Of a stretch of DNA of 64,000 nt, positions 61,782-64,000 are shown piece by piece; within the stretch, counting starts at the first letter, position 1, and every line of letters starts with the position of its first letter. The notes beneath the pieces were generated by a model. The model saw only the letters and a program-made list of their open reading frames with translations. It was not told the origin of the DNA and did not search any database. The DNA is taken from contig SUXE01000018.1 in NCBI GenBank assembly GCA_015061115.1, positions 1 to 64,000 of the forward strand, written 5' to 3'. The translations under genes were made by a program, and so were the position numbers. The stretch comes from Bacteroidales bacterium (GTDB lineage Bacteria; Bacteroidota; Bacteroidia; Bacteroidales; Paludibacteraceae).

Positions 61782-64000
61782 ATGGCGATTAGGTTCATAA
61801 TTTTGGTTTTATTATTTGTGTCGCAGTCCGCATTCGCTTATAAGTGGCAGAATGTCGACGGTGGTGTCTTTTATGTCTGTGGCAGCAATGGTGTGCAAAA
61901 GCTTCAGATGGAGGACCATTCTGATGTTAAAAGTGTTGAATTTCAACAGAATGGAAACAAACTCCCGTCTTCTGCATACTCAATTTCTGCTATCTATGCT
62001 GGAATGTCCGTTGATGCGGTGATCACTCTTAAGGATGGTAACATAGTGACAGAAACAATCGAAATCAAGGACGAACCGAGATGGACGCTTCGTGTAGACG
62101 AGGGTAAATCCCAACTTTGTAATGGAAATCCTGCTACTTTGAAAGCTGTAGTGCGTCAGGGAACAAGAAAAATTCATGCTGATTTATCATGGCAGAAAGA
62201 CGGTGCGGAGGTTTCCACTGAAGAGTCTTTTTCAACTTCGATCGCTGGCTTGTATTCGTTGTCTGCCACAGCCTATGGTTGCACAAAAACGGTTGACGCG
62301 TCTGTCATTCCGTCGCCTACCCCTTCTATTTCTGGAAATGATGGCCTTTGTCTTGGTGAGTCTCTTACTTTGATAGCTTCCGATATGGATTCATATGAAT
62401 GGGTCGGGGGTGAGACTTCTAATTCAGCGACTTTTTCTGCAAGTGGTGACTATTATGTGATCGGCACAAAAACGATTGGCAGGAATGTTTGTCGTGACAC
62501 ATTGCATTTCACCATCAAACCGAAGATGAGTGCGAACATCGAATTTGGAGGTGTCACAGCATTCTGTCCTGGCACCGTCGAAACGGAAATCTCAGCGGAC
62601 CATGATTTGAAGGAATCTCAGATTGTTTCGTATGAGTGGAGCAGAGGCGGTGTCCATTTTTCTAATGATAAGAAAATAACGGTTACGGAAGAGGATAGAT
62701 ATCGTGTGGCGGTGAAGACGGTGGATGGTTGCAAATCATCGAGCGAGGTTGTCATTACTTCTATTGATTCTGTGGCTGACGTGGTGATTCCAAATCTTGT
62801 GTCGGAGATTTGCAGTGGTCACCAAACTACATTTTCTGCTGAAGGACCCGACCTTACATTTTTCGAATGGAAAGGATCCGGCATGAGTTTCGGAACGGGC
62901 GAAAGCCAATATGCTTTGTCTAAAGAGGGCGACTATAGTGTCGTTGGCTATACATCAAATGGTTGTAAAAGTAAAGAGTTTGTATTCCACATAACAGAAA
63001 TTCAGAGCCCGACTATTTTTCTAGAATCTGTAATTCCTTGTGAAGGGGATGAGGAGGCCATTAGTTGTACTGTTACTCAGGGCTCTGAATTTTTTTGGAT
63101 CTATCCAGATTCTATTTTAGGAAACACGTCTACTACTATAAATATTTCCCATTCTGGTCGTTATCGTGCACAGGTGAAGGATCCTGTAACTGGATGTGTA
63201 AGTGAAGCGTATACAGATGTGGAGTTTTTGCCTTATCCGGAGATTTCATTGATCGGAGATCTGTCGTTTTGCAAGAATGAAGGAAGTGTGTTGCAGGTCG
63301 AAGTGGATAATCGTTCCAACACAAAGTATAGATATTCTTGGCTCGACGCGAATGGAAAGGTGATTGACTCGGATTCTCTGGCAGTGTTGAAGAAGAGCGG
63401 TGATTATCAGGTGGTGGTGTCCAACTCTCACAATTGTGAGACACGCAAGGATTTTTCTGTAGTGGTGAATTCTGCACCAAAGTTGAAAGGTGACACGTTG
63501 AAGCTTCTTTGCGAAAACTCCACAGTTACGCTCACTGTGAATGGTGCGGATCATTATCAGTGGAGCAAGTTGGGAAAGAAAGTCGGCTCTGACAGTAATA
63601 AGTACAGAGCCTCAAGTTCGGGTACTTTCATGGTTGTTGGAACATCGGCAAACGGATGCAGCGATACTGCCAAAGTAAAAGTGGAACTGGCAGTCAAACC
63701 GGCTATTACGGATGTGGTGAAGCCTGCGTGCGGACCGACTGCGGGAATGATCGCTTTGGAGACGGATAAAAAATGTATGTTTAAGTGGCCAGACGGCTCT
63801 TCCGACTCTACTTTTTCTTTTACTTCAGCAGATACATACACTGTTGTGGTGACTGATAGCCTGTCTGGATGCCGTACAAACCATAAGGTGGAATCCGTGG
63901 TGAGAGATCTTCCAGTTGGTTCGATCACATCTTCGAAATTAGAGGCGTGTGAAGGTGATAGCCTGACAATCGAAGCCTCTTTTGTGGCTCAGGACGGAAA
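61782..64000 (+). CDS. giant Ig-repeat surface protein, N-terminal part (runs off the window)
   Basis: The frame opens at ATG 61782 and stays open for 739 codons to the window edge, so the gene is partial. A signal peptide (ends QSAFA near 19) is followed by an N-terminal part with one Cys, then nine Ig-like units that each start with a short Cys motif (LCNG, LCLG, FCPG, ICSG, PCEG, FCKN, LCEN, ACGP, ACEG), at residues 113, 190, 262, 344, 420, 497, 577, 650 and 723. The spacing is 72-82 residues. The pattern resembles SprB-like and other T9SS-exported adhesins of Bacteroidetes. Its exit route should be visible in the missing C-terminus (a T9SS tail or gliding domain). The start lacks a clear TAnnTTTG box. 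Confidence 0.85.
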   Translation, partial: MAIRFIILVLLFVSQSAFAYKWQNVDGGVFYVCGSNGVQKLQMEDHSDVKSVEFQQNGNKLPSSAYSISAIYAGMSVDAVITLKDGNIVTETIEIKDEPRWTLRVDEGKSQLCNGNPATLKAVVRQGTRKIHADLSWQKDGAEVSTEESFSTSIAGLYSLSATAYGCTKTVDASVIPSPTPSISGNDGLCLGESLTLIASDMDSYEWVGGETSNSATFSASGDYYVIGTKTIGRNVCRDTLHFTIKPKMSANIEFGGVTAFCPGTVETEISADHDLKESQIVSYEWSRGGVHFSNDKKITVTEEDRYRVAVKTVDGCKSSSEVVITSIDSVADVVIPNLVSEICSGHQTTFSAEGPDLTFFEWKGSGMSFGTGESQYALSKEGDYSVVGYTSNGCKSKEFVFHITEIQSPTIFLESVIPCEGDEEAISCTVTQGSEFFWIYPDSILGNTSTTINISHSGRYRAQVKDPVTGCVSEAYTDVEFLPYPEISLIGDLSFCKNEGSVLQVEVDNRSNTKYRYSWLDANGKVIDSDSLAVLKKSGDYQVVVSNSHNCETRKDFSVVVNSAPKLKGDTLKLLCENSTVTLTVNGADHYQWSKLGKKVGSDSNKYRASSSGTFMVVGTSANGCSDTAKVKVELAVKPAITDVVKPACGPTAGMIALETDKKCMFKWPDGSSDSTFSFTSADTYTVVVTDSLSGCRTNHKVESVVRDLPVGSITSSKLEACEGDSLTIEASFVAQDG

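Noticed and set aside
63136-63928. Minus-strand open frames inside the last gene
   Set aside because: They are antisense to an unbroken 739-codon frame with signal peptide and nine regular repeats.

Overview
The window looks like a chromosomal segment of a member of the Bacteroidetes, most likely order Bacteroidales. Evidence seen directly: many genes are preceded by the Bacteroidetes sigma-factor -7 box TAnnTTTG rather than a sigma-70 -10 box; Shine-Dalgarno sites are mostly absent; a type IX secretion (T9SS) C-terminal sorting domain, DUF3078, FISUMP-like and SprB-like Ig-repeat proteins occur; and the ribosomal locus carries C-minus (zinc-free) S14 and L36 forms and lacks tuf. The species cannot be named from the sequence alone.

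Layout. 0.1-6.8 kb: waaA (Kdo transferase) and gltX on the minus strand, divergent from a TPR protein and a DUF3078 protein. 6.8-10.9 kb: an accessory patch with a 32-bp tandem repeat, a DUF4143-type AAA ATPase, an acyl-carrier-like protein that has lost its serine, and a duplicated gene pair around a membrane protein, bracketed by copies of an inverted-repeat element. 10.9-14.0 kb: tRNA-Leu(UAG), a nitrilase-family amidase, a family-4 glycosyltransferase and a lipoprotein nuclease. 14.2-26.7 kb: a 1534-residue beta-helix surface protein, then ACP, ketosynthase and a ketosynthase-like partner, two minus-strand secreted proteins, then a six-gene run (polysaccharide deacetylase, LolA-like, lipoprotein, GT2, DUF2062, LD-carboxypeptidase). 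The ACP/KS/LolA/lipoprotein/GT2/DUF2062 set resembles part of an aryl-polyene-type lipid pathway. 26.8-40.6 kb: a PD-(D/E)XK Rpn-like protein, a GT2, a rhodanese-like lipoprotein with TamB, tRNA-Phe/Leu/Gly, dCMP deaminase, a CtpA protease, menA and small envelope proteins.

40.9-58.2 kb: the str-S10-spc-alpha ribosomal supercluster, all on the plus strand: rpsL, rpsG, fusA, a strong terminator, then rpsJ through rplQ, including secY, infA, rpmJ and rpoA. Two genes too short for ordinary ORF cut-offs, rpmD and rpmJ, are present. No map gene lies between secY and infA.

58.2-64.0 kb: a WYL-domain regulator divergent from rtcB (RNA ligase) with an inverted repeat between them, an outer-membrane-like protein, tRNA-Pro(UGG), and the first 739 codons of a giant Ig-repeat adhesin-like gene that runs off the right edge.

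The main functional themes are translation, envelope biogenesis (Kdo, TamB, LolA, LD-carboxypeptidase, glycosyltransferases) and secreted surface proteins. All family names are from reading motifs by eye; no database search was possible.
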